Origin: Amycolatopsis sp. DSM 110486
GTDB taxonomy: Bacteria; Actinomycetota; Actinomycetes; Mycobacteriales; Pseudonocardiaceae
DNA length: 64,000 bases
Direction of reading: 5' to 3'
Assembly (NCBI RefSeq): GCF_019468465.1
Contig: NZ_CP080519.1
Coordinates: forward strand, 3,735,001-3,799,000
The notes beneath the pieces were generated by a model. That model saw nothing but the letters and a program-made list of their open reading frames with translations. It searched no databases and had not been told where the DNA came from. Below are positions 33,233 through 43,219 of the stretch, in pieces. The number at the start of each line of letters is the position of its first letter. The first letter of the stretch is position 1. A program made the translations under genes and the position numbers.

Positions 33233-35239
33233 TCACGGCCCCTTGATCGGCGGGAAGCCACCGCCAGGGAGACCGGGGTTGCCAGGGTTGTTGCCCGAGC
33301 TTGACGGGCTGCCGCCATCGTCCTGCTCCAGGATCGTGAGCGTGACGTTCTGCGTCGGCGAGATCGTCGTGCCGGCCTTCGGGTCGGTCTTGATGACCGT
33401 GTTGGGCTGGCCGACACCGAAGTGCACCGACTGGACCGTGACGTTTCCGGACCAGCCCTTGCCCTGCAGCGTCTGCGTGGCCTGGTCCTCGGTTTGCCCC
33501 GTCAGGTCCGGCATCGTGAAGCTCTGCGGGCCCTTGGAGACCGACAGCGTGATCGTCGAACCCGGAGCGACGGACCCGCCGTTCGGCTGCTGGTTGACGA
33601 CCTGGTTCTTCGGGTCGTTCGAGTCCACGTCGTTGCGGTTCACCTTGAAGCCGAGACCCTCGAGCTGGCTCTTCGCGGCGCTGTAGTCCTTGCCGGTCGT
33701 GTCCGGCACCGACTTGAGGTTCACGCTGCCACCCACGACGATGTTCACCGCCGAGCCCTGCGGCGCGCTCGAGTTGGGCGTCGGGTCCTGTCGGATGACC
33801 TTGCCGACGTCGTCCTGGTTGTCGACGTTCTCGTTCGTGGTGTTGCCCAGCTTCAGCTTGGCGTCCGTCAGCAGCTGGCCGGCCTGGTCCGCCGTCTTTC
33901 CGGTCAGGTCCGGCACCTGGGACGAATTCGGCCGCGCGCCCACGTACAGCTGGATCTGCGTGGTCGTCGCGACGTTCTGGCCCTGGCCCGGGTCGATGCC
34001 GACGACCTTGTCGATCGAGTCGTCGCCGCAGGTGATGCTCTTGGGGTTGGTGCTCGGGTCCGCAGCGCCGCAGATCACGCTCTTGTTCGGGGCGAACGAC
34101 GAGAAGCCCGCCGTTTGCAGCTCCGACTTCGCGACACTCGCCTGGTGGCCCATCACGTCCGGAATCGTCGCGGTGGTCGCCTCGGAACGGAACGCCCCGT
34201 TGAGCCACATGATCAGCAGGATCACGCCGGCCACGAGCAGCGCGGCGACGACCGCCAGGATCGTGCGGTTGCGGCGCTTGGCACGCGGGTCCTCGTCCGG
34301 CTCCTCGGCGTACTCCTCGTACCGCTGGGGCTGCCGGCGGTCCTGGTTCATCACCTGGGTGCGCTCGTCCTCCGACATCACCATCGGAGCGGACGGGCGC
34401 TGGCCCGAGAGCGTGCGCACGAGGTCCGAGCGCATCTCGGCGGCCGACTGGTACCGGTTGGCCGGGCCTTTCGCCAGCGCCTTGAGCACCACGGCGTCGA
34501 GCTCCGGCGTCACCGCCGGGTTCACCGACGACGGCGGGTTCGGGTCCTCCCGCACGTGCTGGTACGCCACGGCCACCGGCGAATCACCCGTGAACGGAGG
34601 CTCCCCGGTGATGAGCTCGTAGAGCACGCAGCCGGCCGCGTACACGTCGGAACGCGCATCGACGGCTTCACCGCGCGCCTGCTCCGGTGAGAGGTACTGC
34701 GCGGTGCCGATCACGGCGGCCGTCTGCGTCATCGCCGACTGGCCGTCGTGCATCGCGCGGGCGATGCCGAAGTCCATCACCTTGACGGCGCCGTTCTTCG
34801 TGATCATCACGTTGGCGGGCTTCACGTCGCGGTGCACGATGCCGTGGCGGTGGGAGAAGTCCAGCGCCGCGCAGACGTCGGCCATGACCTCCATGGCCCG
34901 CTTCTGCGACATCGGGCCCTCGGTCTTCACGATGTCGCGAAGCGTCCGGCCCTCGACGTACTCCATGACGATGTAAGGCAGGTTCCCGAAATCGGTGTTG
35001 GCCTCACCGGTGTCGTAGACCGCCACGATCGCGGGGTGGTTGAGAGCGGCCGCGTTCTGCGCCTCGCGGCGGAAGCGTTCCTGGAACTGGGGATCGCGGG
35101 CGAGGTCAGCACGCAGGACCTTGATCGCGACTTCCCGGCCGAGACGCACGTCGAGTCCGTGATGGACCTCGGACATGCCTCCGTAGCCGAGCGTCTCGCC
35201 CAGCTCGTACCGATTGGAGAGCAGTCTGGGTGTGCTCAT
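33233..35239 (-). CDS. pknB: Serine/threonine protein kinase PknB with four PASTA domains
   Basis: A 668-residue membrane kinase that senses peptidoglycan fragments and phosphorylates cell wall and division proteins. The kinase domain (residues 10-275) has GYGGMSEVH, catalytic HRDVKPANV and DFGIAR. A juxtamembrane linker and one transmembrane helix ([21 protein letters not shown]) are followed by four PASTA repeats; the first has two Cys that may form a disulfide. The start at 35239 overlaps the pknA stop (ATGA). It is the last gene of the seven-gene wall/division operon and ends at a strong terminator. Confidence 0.96.
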   Translation of the reverse strand: MSTPRLLSNRYELGETLGYGGMSEVHHGLDVRLGREVAIKVLRADLARDPQFQERFRREAQNAAALNHPAIVAVYDTGEANTDFGNLPYIVMEYVEGRTLRDIVKTEGPMSQKRAMEVMADVCAALDFSHRHGIVHRDVKPANVMITKNGAVKVMDFGIARAMHDGQSAMTQTAAVIGTAQYLSPEQARGEAVDARSDVYAAGCVLYELITGEPPFTGDSPVAVAYQHVREDPNPPSSVNPAVTPELDAVVLKALAKGPANRYQSAAEMRSDLVRTLSGQRPSAPMVMSEDERTQVMNQDRRQPQRYEEYAEEPDEDPRAKRRNRTILAVVAALLVAGVILLIMWLNGAFRSEATTATIPDVMGHQASVAKSELQTAGFSSFAPNKSVICGAADPSTNPKSITCGDDSIDKVVGIDPGQGQNVATTTQIQLYVGARPNSSQVPDLTGKTADQAGQLLTDAKLKLGNTTNENVDNQDDVGKVIRQDPTPNSSAPQGSAVNIVVGGSVNLKSVPDTTGKDYSAAKSQLEGLGFKVNRNDVDSNDPKNQVVNQQPNGGSVAPGSTITLSVSKGPQSFTMPDLTGQTEDQATQTLQGKGWSGNVTVQSVHFGVGQPNTVIKTDPKAGTTISPTQNVTLTILEQDDGGSPSSSGNNPGNPGLPGGGFPPIKGP

Positions 35240-36546
35240 CTCTGTGTGCCGTTCCATTCAGTCCAAGGTGTGGTCATGATGCCTTGCAGGCCCTGCTTCT
35301 CGCTCGCACCCGGTTCGGCGGGTCCGCCTGCGGTCGGTCCTTCTGCGCGGCTGGTCGGCTCGATCGGCGCCGGTCTGCCTGTGTCCACGCTTCTCGGTGT
35401 CTGTCCGTTGCCGGTGCCCACCACTTTGGCTATGACGAACGCCGCTGCCACGATCACGGCGACCACGATCACCGCGAGCAGCACCCACCAGCCCCACTGG
35501 CTCTTCCGCCGCGGCACGGGCGGGTGCCCGGGGTGCACCGAACCCGGCGACAGCGGCGGGAACCCGGGGTTGGAACCAGGACCGATGGGCACGTGGGGGA
35601 GCTCGCCGGCCTGCGGCATCCCGGGGGGCGGCGACGGCGGGACCTGGCCCGCCGCGTAGGCGGCGTTGACCAGGCCGAGCGGCGTCGGCAGGGGGTGCCC
35701 GGCGCGGACGGCCGCGACGGCGGCGGCGAACTCGCCACCGCTCGCGTAGCGCTGCCGGGGGTCCTTGACCAGCGTGGCCTCGATGACCGCGCGCGCACCC
35801 GGGGGCACGTCGGGCGGCAGCGGCGGCGGCAGGTCGCGGATGTGCATCATGGCGACGCTCACCGCGTTCTCCGAGAGGAACGGCCGGTGGCCCGAGAGGC
35901 ATTCGTAGCCGCACACGGCGAGCGAGTAGACGTCGCTGGCCGGCTCGGCGTCGTGGCCCAGCGCCTGCTCGGGAGCGATGTAGTGGGCCGTGCCCATGAC
36001 CATGCCCGACCGCGTGACCGGGGCGGCGTGCGCGGCCTTGGCCACACCGAAGTCGGTGATCTTCACCTGGCCGGCCGGCGTCACGAGGATGTTGCCCGGC
36101 TTCACGTCGCGGTGCACCAGGCCCTGCTCGTGCGCGGCCTGCAGCGCGGTGCCCGCCTGCTCCAGCAGGTCGAGGGTGTAGTCGGCCGAGAGCCGCCCGT
36201 GCTTGGCGAGGATGCCCGCGAGCGGGTCGCCCTCCACGAACTCCATGACCAGGTACGCGATGGGCAGCGCGTCTTCTTCTTTGCCGCCCTCGGTTCCGGC
36301 GAACGTCTCGCCGTAGTCGTGCACCGCCGCGATCCCGGCGTGGTTGAGCGACGCCGTCATCCGCGCCTCGGTCCGGAACCGGTGCAGGAACTCGGCGTCG
36401 CCGGAGAGCTCGGCCTTCAGCACCTTCACCGCGACGACCCGGTCGAGCCGGGTGTCGCTCGCCTGCCAGACCTCGCCCATCCCGCCGACGGCGATCCGGT
36501 TCGTCAGCTTGTAGCGCTCGGCCAGCAGCTGACCCGAGGACAGCAT
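35236..36546 (-). CDS. pknA: Serine/threonine protein kinase PknA
   Basis: A 436-residue membrane kinase controlling cell shape and division with PknB. The kinase domain has [20 protein letters not shown] and ITDFGVAK, with activation-loop region [17 protein letters not shown] Pro/Gly-rich linker, a transmembrane segment ([21 protein letters not shown]) and a short extracytoplasmic tail without PASTA domains follow. It lies directly downstream of pbpA (3-bp gap) and overlaps pknB by 4 bp. Confidence 0.95.
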   Translation of the reverse strand: MLSSGQLLAERYKLTNRIAVGGMGEVWQASDTRLDRVVAVKVLKAELSGDAEFLHRFRTEARMTASLNHAGIAAVHDYGETFAGTEGGKEEDALPIAYLVMEFVEGDPLAGILAKHGRLSADYTLDLLEQAGTALQAAHEQGLVHRDVKPGNILVTPAGQVKITDFGVAKAAHAAPVTRSGMVMGTAHYIAPEQALGHDAEPASDVYSLAVCGYECLSGHRPFLSENAVSVAMMHIRDLPPPLPPDVPPGARAVIEATLVKDPRQRYASGGEFAAAVAAVRAGHPLPTPLGLVNAAYAAGQVPPSPPPGMPQAGELPHVPIGPGSNPGFPPLSPGSVHPGHPPVPRRKSQWGWWVLLAVIVVAVIVAAAFVIAKVVGTGNGQTPRSVDTGRPAPIEPTSRAEGPTAGGPAEPGASEKQGLQGIMTTPWTEWNGTQR

Positions 36547-36549
36547 CGG

Positions 36550-38013
36550 CTACCCACCCCCGAGACGCGCGGCGATGGCGGCGCGGCCGATCTCGGCGGC
36601 GACGGAGCCACCGGTCGCGGCGAGCCCGCGGTTGCCACCGTTCTCGACGATGACCGACACGGCGATCTGCGGGTTGTCCGAGGGCGCGAACGCGGTGTAC
36701 CACGCGTGCGGCGGGGTGTTCTTCGAGTCGGTGCCGTGCTCGGCGGTGCCGGTCTTCGACGCGATCTTCAGCGCCGGGTCCTTGCCCTTGCCCGCGGTGA
36801 AGCCCTCCGACGCGATCATCATCTGCGTGAGGATCTGGTCGTTCGAGGGCGAGAGCGCCGGCGTGCCGGTGAGCTGCTCCGGGTCCGTGTCCTCGATCGT
36901 CGAGAGGTCCGGCGCCAGGATCGACTGCACGAGTTCCGGCTTCATCGCCATGCCGCCGTTGGCGACGGTCGCGGCGAGCAGGCAGTCCTGCAGCGGCGTG
37001 AGCCGAACGTCGCGCTGGCCGATGCCGCTCTGGTAGAGCGCGCCCTGCGAGTCGAGCGCGCCGACGGTGGACGCGGCCACCTTCATCGGCACGGTGAGGT
37101 CGGTCTGGCCGATGCCGAAGTTGGCGGCCGTCGCCTTCATCTTGTCGGCGCCGAGCTGGCCCGCGAACGTCGCGAACGGCACGTTGCACGAGTGCGCCAG
37201 CGCGTCCTTGAACGTGTTGCCGGGACAGGTCTCACCGGCGTAGTTCTCGAGCGTGGTGTTGGTGCCCGGCAGCTTCACGTTGGGCGCGGTGTTGATCACG
37301 GTGTCGGGGCCGATGCCGGCCTCGAGCGCCGCCGACGCGGTGACCAGCTTGAACGTGGACCCCGGCGGGTAGGTCTCCGAGATCGCCCGGTTCAGCATCG
37401 GGTTCTTCGGGTCCTTGGAGTAGTTCGTCCAGGCGGTGTTCTGGTCCTTGCCGTGCGACGCCAGCGCGTTCGGGTCGTACGACGGCGTGGACACCATCGC
37501 GAGGATCCGGCCCGTCTTCGGCTCCATCGCCACCACGGCGCCGGTGTAGCCGTGCTGGGTCATCAGGTCGTACGCGGCCTTCTGGACCTTCGGGTCGATC
37601 GTGAGCTTCACGTTGCCGCCGCGCGGGTCGCGCCCGGTGACCATGTCCGAGAGGCGGCGCACGAACAGCCGCGGGTCGGAGCCGTTGAGCACGTCGTCCT
37701 CGGCGCGCTCGAGGCCGCCGGCGCCGTAGTTGATCGAGTAGAACCCGGTCACCGGCGCGTACATCGGGCCGTCGGTGTAGGTGCGCGTGAACTTGAACTT
37801 GTCGCTGGAGGCCTTCACGCCGGCCAGCACCACGCCGTCGGGTGTGACGATCTGACCGCGCTGGCGCGAGTACTCGTCGTAGAGCACGCGCTGGTTGCGC
37901 GAGTCGGTGCGGTAGTCGTCGGCCTTCACGACCTGGATGTAGGTGTCGTTCGCGAGCAGCAGCACGATCATCACGAGCATCGCCATGCCGACCTTGCGCA
38001 GGGGAGTGTTCAC
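36550..38013 (-). CDS. pbpA: Penicillin-binding protein PbpA (class B transpeptidase)
   Basis: A 487-residue class B PBP that cross-links peptidoglycan together with a SEDS glycosyltransferase. It has an N-terminal membrane anchor (VGMAMLVMIVLLLAN), a PBP dimerisation region and the transpeptidase motifs SxxK in PPGSTFKLV, SxN in AHSCNVPF and KTG in SKTGTAEHG. The GTG start overlaps the rodA stop by 4 bp, so RodA and PbpA are made in a coupled way, matching their known partnership. Confidence 0.95.
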   Translation of the reverse strand: MNTPLRKVGMAMLVMIVLLLANDTYIQVVKADDYRTDSRNQRVLYDEYSRQRGQIVTPDGVVLAGVKASSDKFKFTRTYTDGPMYAPVTGFYSINYGAGGLERAEDDVLNGSDPRLFVRRLSDMVTGRDPRGGNVKLTIDPKVQKAAYDLMTQHGYTGAVVAMEPKTGRILAMVSTPSYDPNALASHGKDQNTAWTNYSKDPKNPMLNRAISETYPPGSTFKLVTASAALEAGIGPDTVINTAPNVKLPGTNTTLENYAGETCPGNTFKDALAHSCNVPFATFAGQLGADKMKATAANFGIGQTDLTVPMKVAASTVGALDSQGALYQSGIGQRDVRLTPLQDCLLAATVANGGMAMKPELVQSILAPDLSTIEDTDPEQLTGTPALSPSNDQILTQMMIASEGFTAGKGKDPALKIASKTGTAEHGTDSKNTPPHAWYTAFAPSDNPQIAVSVIVENGGNRGLAATGGSVAAEIGRAAIAARLGGG

Positions 38014-39503
38014 GCGGTCCTCCCGTCACCGTTCGGGCTGCCGCCGGCCGGCGGGCGCTGCACCAGCACGGTGTGCGCCTCGGCGATCGGGGCCTGGGGC
38101 TGCTGCGGTTTCGCGCGCTTGGCCGGCTTGCGCGCGGCGTCGGAGATGCGCAGCAACAAGGCGACGAGGATGTAGTTCGCGAGCAGCGACGAACCACCCT
38201 GGGACAGGAACGGTGCCGTGATACCGGTTTCCGGGATCAGCGCCGTGACGCCGCCGACGACCACGAAGATCTGCATCACCATCGTGAACGCGAGCCCGCC
38301 GCCGAGCAGCTTGCCGAACGTGTCGCGCACGGCCAGCGCGCTGCGCATGCCGCGCATCGCGATCAGCAGGTACAGCATCAGCACGGCGGCCAGGCCGATG
38401 AAGCCCAGCTCCTCGCCGATCGACGCGGTGATGAAGTCGGTGCCCGCCGCGGGCACGATGTCCGGCCGGCCCGCGCCGAGGCCCGTGCCGCCGACCCCGC
38501 CCGTGCCGAGGCCGAACAGGCCCTGCGCGAGCTGGTAGGAGCCGCCGAGCTCGTCGTAGCGCGGGCCCAGCGGGTTGAGCCAGTTCTCCACGCGCTGCTG
38601 CACGTGCGTGAAGAGGTTGTAGGCGATGATGCAGCCGCCGACGAAGAACGTAAGCCCGACGACGACCCAGATCACGCGCTCGGTCGCGACGTAGAGCATC
38701 ACCAGGATGATGCTGAAGTACAGCAGCGACGTGCCGAGGTCCTTCTCGAACACCAGGATGCCGATGCTCGCCGCGGCCGCGATGAGGATCGGGCCCAGGT
38801 CGCGGGCGCGCGGCAACTCCACGCCGAGGACCTTCTTGCCCGCCACCATGAACAAGTCGCGTTTGGACACCAGGAACGACGCGAAGAAGATCATCAGCAG
38901 GATCTTCGCGAACTCACCGGGCTGGATCGAGAAGAACGGCAGCTTGAGCCAGACCTTCGCGCCGTTGACCTCGGACAGGCTCGACGGCAGCACCGCGGGC
39001 AGCGCCAGCGCGGCGATGCCGATCAGACCGAACGTGTAGCCGTAGCGCGTGAGGGTGCGGTGGTCGTTGACCACGACCAGCACGACCACGAACAGCGCCA
39101 GCGAGATGACCGTGAACAGCACCTGCTTGGTCACTTCGGGGCTGTACTCGCTGCCCCTCTGCGCGGCTTGCTCCGCCTCGGCCAGGTCGAGCCGGTGGAT
39201 CATCACCAGCCCGATGCCGTTCAGCAGCGCGACGCACGGCAGCAGCACCGGGTCGGCGTACGGCGCCCACCGGCGCACGGCGAGGTGCGCGGCGGTCAGG
39301 ACACCGAGGTAGGAGAGGCCGAGCCACAGGATCGAGAGCGTGAGCTCCTGCTCCTGGTTGGCCTCCACGAGCACGAGCGCGAGGGTGACGATGAACGCGG
39401 CGAACGCCAGCAGCAACAGCTCGGTGCCCCGGCGCTTGGGCAGCTCCCGGGGCGGATTGGTGGCGAACTGCGCCGACAACGGGTCGGCCAGGGGCTGACC
39501 CAT
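38010..39503 (-). CDS. rodA: SEDS peptidoglycan glycosyltransferase RodA/FtsW family
   Basis: A 497-residue polytopic protein of the SEDS family with about ten to twelve transmembrane helices. Typical motifs are KLPFFSIQPGEFAKI, VFEKDLGTSLLYFS and the late PETGITAPFLSQGGSSLLANY. It polymerises lipid II together with PbpA. The stop overlaps the pbpA GTG, and its start overlaps the pstP stop by one base. Confidence 0.95.
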   Translation of the reverse strand: MGQPLADPLSAQFATNPPRELPKRRGTELLLLAFAAFIVTLALVLVEANQEQELTLSILWLGLSYLGVLTAAHLAVRRWAPYADPVLLPCVALLNGIGLVMIHRLDLAEAEQAAQRGSEYSPEVTKQVLFTVISLALFVVVLVVVNDHRTLTRYGYTFGLIGIAALALPAVLPSSLSEVNGAKVWLKLPFFSIQPGEFAKILLMIFFASFLVSKRDLFMVAGKKVLGVELPRARDLGPILIAAAASIGILVFEKDLGTSLLYFSIILVMLYVATERVIWVVVGLTFFVGGCIIAYNLFTHVQQRVENWLNPLGPRYDELGGSYQLAQGLFGLGTGGVGGTGLGAGRPDIVPAAGTDFITASIGEELGFIGLAAVLMLYLLIAMRGMRSALAVRDTFGKLLGGGLAFTMVMQIFVVVGGVTALIPETGITAPFLSQGGSSLLANYILVALLLRISDAARKPAKRAKPQQPQAPIAEAHTVLVQRPPAGGSPNGDGRTA

Positions 39504-40906
39504 CAGTTACCGCCTCCTGTCGGCGCCGTACTCGACGTCGAGCAGTCCCTCCCCGCAGGCTGGTTCGCCGACGAAGACGCACCGCTCGAAGGCGGCGGAA
39601 CAGCGCTGCTCGACGACGCCGGCGGACCGCCGGGAGCCGTCGGTACGCCGGAAGTGGTGCCGGGGGTGACCGGCGGGCAGTCGGTCAGCTGCTTGCGAAG
39701 GCGCAGGAAGTCGTCGATGTACGTGCGGGCGTCGTCGAGGCTGTCGCGCTTCACGCCGTTCTGCACGGCGATGCGCGCGTCCTCCTGCAGGGCCGGCACG
39801 CGCAGCTTGTCGGTGCACAGCGTCCCCGGCGGGCACGAGCCCTGCTCGAAGGAGTGCAGCTGGATGCCGAGGATGCTGCCCGGCACCCCGCGGTAGATCA
39901 CGACCTCCTGGTCGGGACCCTCTCCCACGTAGTACTGGCTGAGCACGAAGTAGCGGGTCGCGATCGCGGCCGCGGCCAGCACGATCAGCACCACGACCGC
40001 GCCGACGAGCCAGCGAAACCGCTTGCGGCGCTTGGCCTTCGGGTCCTCCTCGAACGCCTGCGGCTCGGGCCGCGGCTGAGGGGGCGGCTGCGTGAGCGCC
40101 CGGGCCCGCGCGGCCGGCGAGTCGCCCTGGTGCTGTTCGTCGCTGCCGTCGCCGGCGGCGCCGCCCACGATCGGGGCGTCGTCACCGAAGTCGACGTCGA
40201 CCACGTCGGCGATGATCACGGTGACGTTGTCCGTGCCGCCGCCCTTGAGGGCGAGCTCGATCATCCGGTCCGCGCAGTCCTGCGGGTCCGGGATGCGGAT
40301 GGCCTCGGACATCGTCTCGTCGGAGACCATGCCGGACAGACCGTCGGAACAGATGAGGTACCGGTCACCGGGACGCGCTTCGCGCACGGTGAGGCTCGGC
40401 TCGACCTCGTGCCCGGTGAGCGCCTTGAGCAGCAGCGAACGCTGCGGGTGCACCGCGGCCTCCTCGGCCGTGATGCGGCCCTGCTCCAGCAGCTCGTTGA
40501 CGAAGCTGTCGTCGCGGGTGATCTGCGCGAACTGGCCGCCGCGCAACAGGTACGCGCGGGAGTCGCCGACGTGCGCGAGCCCCAGGCGGTTGCCCGCGAA
40601 GAGCACGGCGGTGAGCGTGGTGCCCATGCCGTCGAGATCGGGATCCTGGGAGACGAGCTCGGCGATGGCCGCGTTGCCGTTGGTCACGGCCTCGCGGAGC
40701 TGACCGAGCAGGTCGTCGCCCGGCTCGTCGTCGTCGAGCGGGGCGAGTGAGGCGATGACGACCTTGCTGGCCACCTCACCGGCCGCGTGGCCGCCCATAC
40801 CGTCGGCGAGCGCGAGGAGGCGAGGGCCGGCGTACACAGAGTCCTGGTTGTTCGAACGAACCAGGCCCCGGTCGCTGCGGGCCGCGTAGCGGAGGACGAG
40901 AGTCAT
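39503..40906 (-). CDS. pstP: PP2C-type Ser/Thr phosphatase PstP
   Basis: A 467-residue metal-dependent phosphatase that reverses PknA/PknB phosphorylation. The catalytic domain (residues 1-240) begins RYAARSDRGLVRSNNQDS and has metal sites in LALADGMGGHAAGE, VGDSRAYLLRGG and SDGLSGMV. A Pro-rich linker, a transmembrane helix (FRWLVGAVVVLIVLAAAAIA) and an extracytoplasmic domain with a Ser/Pro/Gly-rich tail follow. Its GTG/ATG junctions with neighbours overlap by 1-4 bp. Confidence 0.95.
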   Translation of the reverse strand: MTLVLRYAARSDRGLVRSNNQDSVYAGPRLLALADGMGGHAAGEVASKVVIASLAPLDDDEPGDDLLGQLREAVTNGNAAIAELVSQDPDLDGMGTTLTAVLFAGNRLGLAHVGDSRAYLLRGGQFAQITRDDSFVNELLEQGRITAEEAAVHPQRSLLLKALTGHEVEPSLTVREARPGDRYLICSDGLSGMVSDETMSEAIRIPDPQDCADRMIELALKGGGTDNVTVIIADVVDVDFGDDAPIVGGAAGDGSDEQHQGDSPAARARALTQPPPQPRPEPQAFEEDPKAKRRKRFRWLVGAVVVLIVLAAAAIATRYFVLSQYYVGEGPDQEVVIYRGVPGSILGIQLHSFEQGSCPPGTLCTDKLRVPALQEDARIAVQNGVKRDSLDDARTYIDDFLRLRKQLTDCPPVTPGTTSGVPTAPGGPPASSSSAVPPPSSGASSSANQPAGRDCSTSSTAPTGGGN

Positions 40907-41364
40907 GGGCGAAGCTCGATCACCGTCTTGCCGATCCGGATGGGGACTCCGAGCGGGACCCGGAGGGGTGCAGTGACCTTAGCCCGGTCGAGGTAAGTCC
41001 CGTTCGTCGAGCCCAGATCTTCCACGTACCAGTCCTCCCCGCGCAGGGCGATGCGGGCGTGGCGGGTCGACGCGTAGTCGTCGTCGAGCACCAGCGTCGA
41101 GTCGTCGGCGCGGCCGATCAGGATCGGCCGGCCGTCGAGCGCGATGCGGGTACCCGCCAGCGCCCCGTGGGTCACCAGGAGCTGCTGCGGGGCCTTGCTG
41201 CCCCGCGGCTTCTTCTCCTTGTTCCGCCGGAACGAGGGCACCTGCACCCGCAGGCCGGACGCGGCGTAGAGATCAGAACGGACGACCCGCAGGGCGGCGA
41301 ACACGAAGAGCCAGAGCAGCACGAGAAAGCCCACTCTGGTGAGTTGAACGACCAGCTCTGGCAC
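40903..41364 (-). CDS. fhaB: FHA-domain membrane protein FhaB (FipA)
   Basis: A 153-residue protein with one N-terminal transmembrane helix (RVGFLVLLWLFVFAALRVV) and a C-terminal FHA domain that binds phosphothreonine: ILIGRADDSTLVLDDDYASTRHARI and DLGSTNGTYLD. In mycobacteria the homolog links PknA signalling to FtsZ/FtsQ. I chose the GTG at 41364 because it places the helix at the N-terminus. It overlaps the pstP start by 4 bp. Confidence 0.93.
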   Translation of the reverse strand: MPELVVQLTRVGFLVLLWLFVFAALRVVRSDLYAASGLRVQVPSFRRNKEKKPRGSKAPQQLLVTHGALAGTRIALDGRPILIGRADDSTLVLDDDYASTRHARIALRGEDWYVEDLGSTNGTYLDRAKVTAPLRVPLGVPIRIGKTVIELRP

Positions 41365-41465
41365 TTGTTGTGTCCGCTCCCGACTCTGCCTGCAAGCCGC
41401 GGCGCGCGCGCACCGCGGATCCCCCCGCAAGACAATTCTGCGGGAACCCCGTTACCGGCCTCTGG

Positions 41466-42752
41466 TCAGCCCTGGGTTCGGAACACCAACGAAGAGTGAC
41501 CCACCCGGATGACGTCCCCGTCGGCCAGCTGCCACGTCTGCACCGGAGTCCCGTTCACGGTCGTGCCGTTGGTGGACCCGATGTCGGCGAGCGTGGCGCT
41601 CTGGCCGTCCCAGGTGATCTCCAGGTGCCGGCGCGACACCCCCGTGTCGGGCAGGCGGAAGTCGGCGTCCTGGCCGCGGCCCACGACGTTCCCGCCCTGC
41701 TTCAGCGAGTACGTCCGGTTCGAGCCGTCGTCCAGCTGCAGGCTCGCCGCGAGCGCGCGGCCGGCCGCGGGAGCGGGCTGGCCGTAGCCGGGCTGCTGCT
41801 GGGCGTACGGGTCGGCCGGGGCCTGGCCGTAACCGGGCTGCTGCTGGGCGTACGGGTCCGCCGCCGGCGCCTGGCCGTAGCCGCCGCCCTGCTGGGGCTG
41901 GCCGTACTGGTCGTAGCCGCCCTGCTGGGGCTGGCCGTAGCCCTGGTCGTAACCGCCCTGCTGGGGCTGGCCGTAGGCGCCACCCTGCTGCGGCTGGCCG
42001 TACTGGTCGTAGCCGCCCTGCTGGGGCTGGCCGTAGCCCTGGTCGTAACCACCCTGCTGGTAGCCCTGGTCGTAGCCGGGCTGCTGGCCACCCTGTTCGT
42101 AGCCGGGCTGAGCGGCACCGCCGCCCTGCTGGGGCTGGCCGTACTGGTCGTAGCCGGGCTGCTGGCCGTAACCTTGCTGCTCGTAACCGCCCTGCTGGCC
42201 ATAGCCCTGGTCGTACCCGGGCTGCTGGCCACCCTGCTGTCCGTAGCCGTACTGGCCCTGCTGGCCGTACGGGTCACCCTGGTCGTATTGGCCGTATCCG
42301 GGGGGCTGGCTCATTGCTGGGTCTCCTGCGTTGCTGGGTCGTGCCGACCGTGACGAGCCACCGGGTCCACTCGCGTGGGCGTCGGGATCGACGGACGAAC
42401 GGGTCTTGAACTGTCCAGTATGCAGCGCCTCGTTGCGCTCGAGTGATACGACGACGTCACCATAGGTCTCCCAGCCGTGCTCGGCGAGGTGTTCGCCCAC
42501 AGCTTGTGCGAGAACCGCAGTGACCCGCTGCTCGTCACCGGCCATCCGATCGTGGTCAGCCTGCCCCAAGGACACGATGTAGTGATTCGGGGCGAGCTGC
42601 CGACCTCCTGCCAGCTCACGAACGTTTTCCTCGCCTTCCCGCTCGAGCGCCACCGCCACTTCCTGCGTGACGACGTTGCCACCGAACATGCGCGCGAAGG
42701 TGTTCCCCACGAGGTTCTCGAGACGCCTGTCGAAGCGCTCTACCCGACCCAC
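41466..42752 (-). CDS. fhaA: FhaA, DUF3662 and FHA domains joined by a Gln/Gly/Tyr-rich repeat region
   Basis: A 428-residue cytoplasmic protein. Residues 1-115 form the DUF3662 domain ([20 protein letters not shown]), and the last 95 residues an FHA domain with [20 protein letters not shown] and [10 protein letters not shown]. Between them lie roughly 180 residues of repeats such as [12 protein letters not shown] and [14 protein letters not shown], likely disordered. In mycobacteria FhaA binds phosphorylated MviN to regulate peptidoglycan synthesis. The GTG at 42752 has a GAGGAGG site. It is the first gene of the wall/division operon. Confidence 0.93.
   Translation of the reverse strand: MGRVERFDRRLENLVGNTFARMFGGNVVTQEVAVALEREGEENVRELAGGRQLAPNHYIVSLGQADHDRMAGDEQRVTAVLAQAVGEHLAEHGWETYGDVVVSLERNEALHTGQFKTRSSVDPDAHASGPGGSSRSARPSNAGDPAMSQPPGYGQYDQGDPYGQQGQYGYGQQGGQQPGYDQGYGQQGGYEQQGYGQQPGYDQYGQPQQGGGAAQPGYEQGGQQPGYDQGYQQGGYDQGYGQPQQGGYDQYGQPQQGGAYGQPQQGGYDQGYGQPQQGGYDQYGQPQQGGGYGQAPAADPYAQQQPGYGQAPADPYAQQQPGYGQPAPAAGRALAASLQLDDGSNRTYSLKQGGNVVGRGQDADFRLPDTGVSRRHLEITWDGQSATLADIGSTNGTTVNGTPVQTWQLADGDVIRVGHSSLVFRTQG
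41770..42315 (-). repeat. Repeat-coding low-complexity segment in fhaA
   Basis: About 540 bases of short imperfect tandem repeats encoding the unit QPQQGGYDQ(G)Y/GYGQ. Repeat structure at DNA level makes length variation between strains likely. Confidence 0.85.
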
Positions 42753-42882
42753 CTGGGGTGACCTCCTCGCACGTGTGCTTCCGCACCGATCCTATCCGGG
42801 AGAGGAAGCCTCGACACGACCCCCGCTGAAACCTGTGAAAACCCCCTGCTACGCTTTACTGGCTGTCAGAGAGAAGCAACTC

Positions 42883-42965
42883 GGGCGAGTGGCGGAATGG
42901 CAGACGCGCACGGTTCAGGTCCGTGTGTCCGAAAGGACGTGAGGGTTCAACTCCCTCCTCGCCCA
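42883..42965 (+). tRNA. tRNA-Leu (CAG)
   Basis: A class II tRNA with long variable arm. The acceptor arm pairs GGGCGAG with CTCGCCC, the anticodon CAG is at 42916-42918, the variable arm is near TGTGTCCGAAAGGACG, and the T arm contains GGTTCAACTCC. It follows the fhaA promoter region on the opposite strand, as in other actinobacteria. Confidence 0.96.
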
Positions 42966-42974
42966 CCTTGGTCG

Positions 42975-43006
42975 AAGCCCCGTAGTGCTGGCGCACTGCG
43001 GGGCTT
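42975..43006 (+). terminator. Terminator after tRNA-Leu
   Basis: AAGCCCCGTAGTGC (42975-42988) pairs with 42993-43006 with one G-T mismatch around a TGGC loop, followed by CTCCCGTTT. Confidence 0.8.
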
Positions 43007-43219
43007 CTCCCGTTTGTCGGTCGTCATTGCTCCCGGGGGGCCGAGCCCCCCCGGACCCCCCACGGTGCGGTTGGTGCTGACCCAGCGTGGTCCAGACCCG
43101 TAGCGGTAGCGCTGAGCTGGGGAAATGATGTTTGTCATCTTTCTGGGGTGGGGAACGCATGGTGCGTTGGTGAGGTGTGCGTCTGGGGGTGGCGAGGGGG
43201 TGGGCGTCAGGGTGGGGGC

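Noticed and set aside
35230-38175. A 981-residue plus-strand protein opposite the kinase genes
   Set aside because: It is His/Arg/Val-rich antisense read-through of pknA, pbpA and rodA, a common artefact of high GC.
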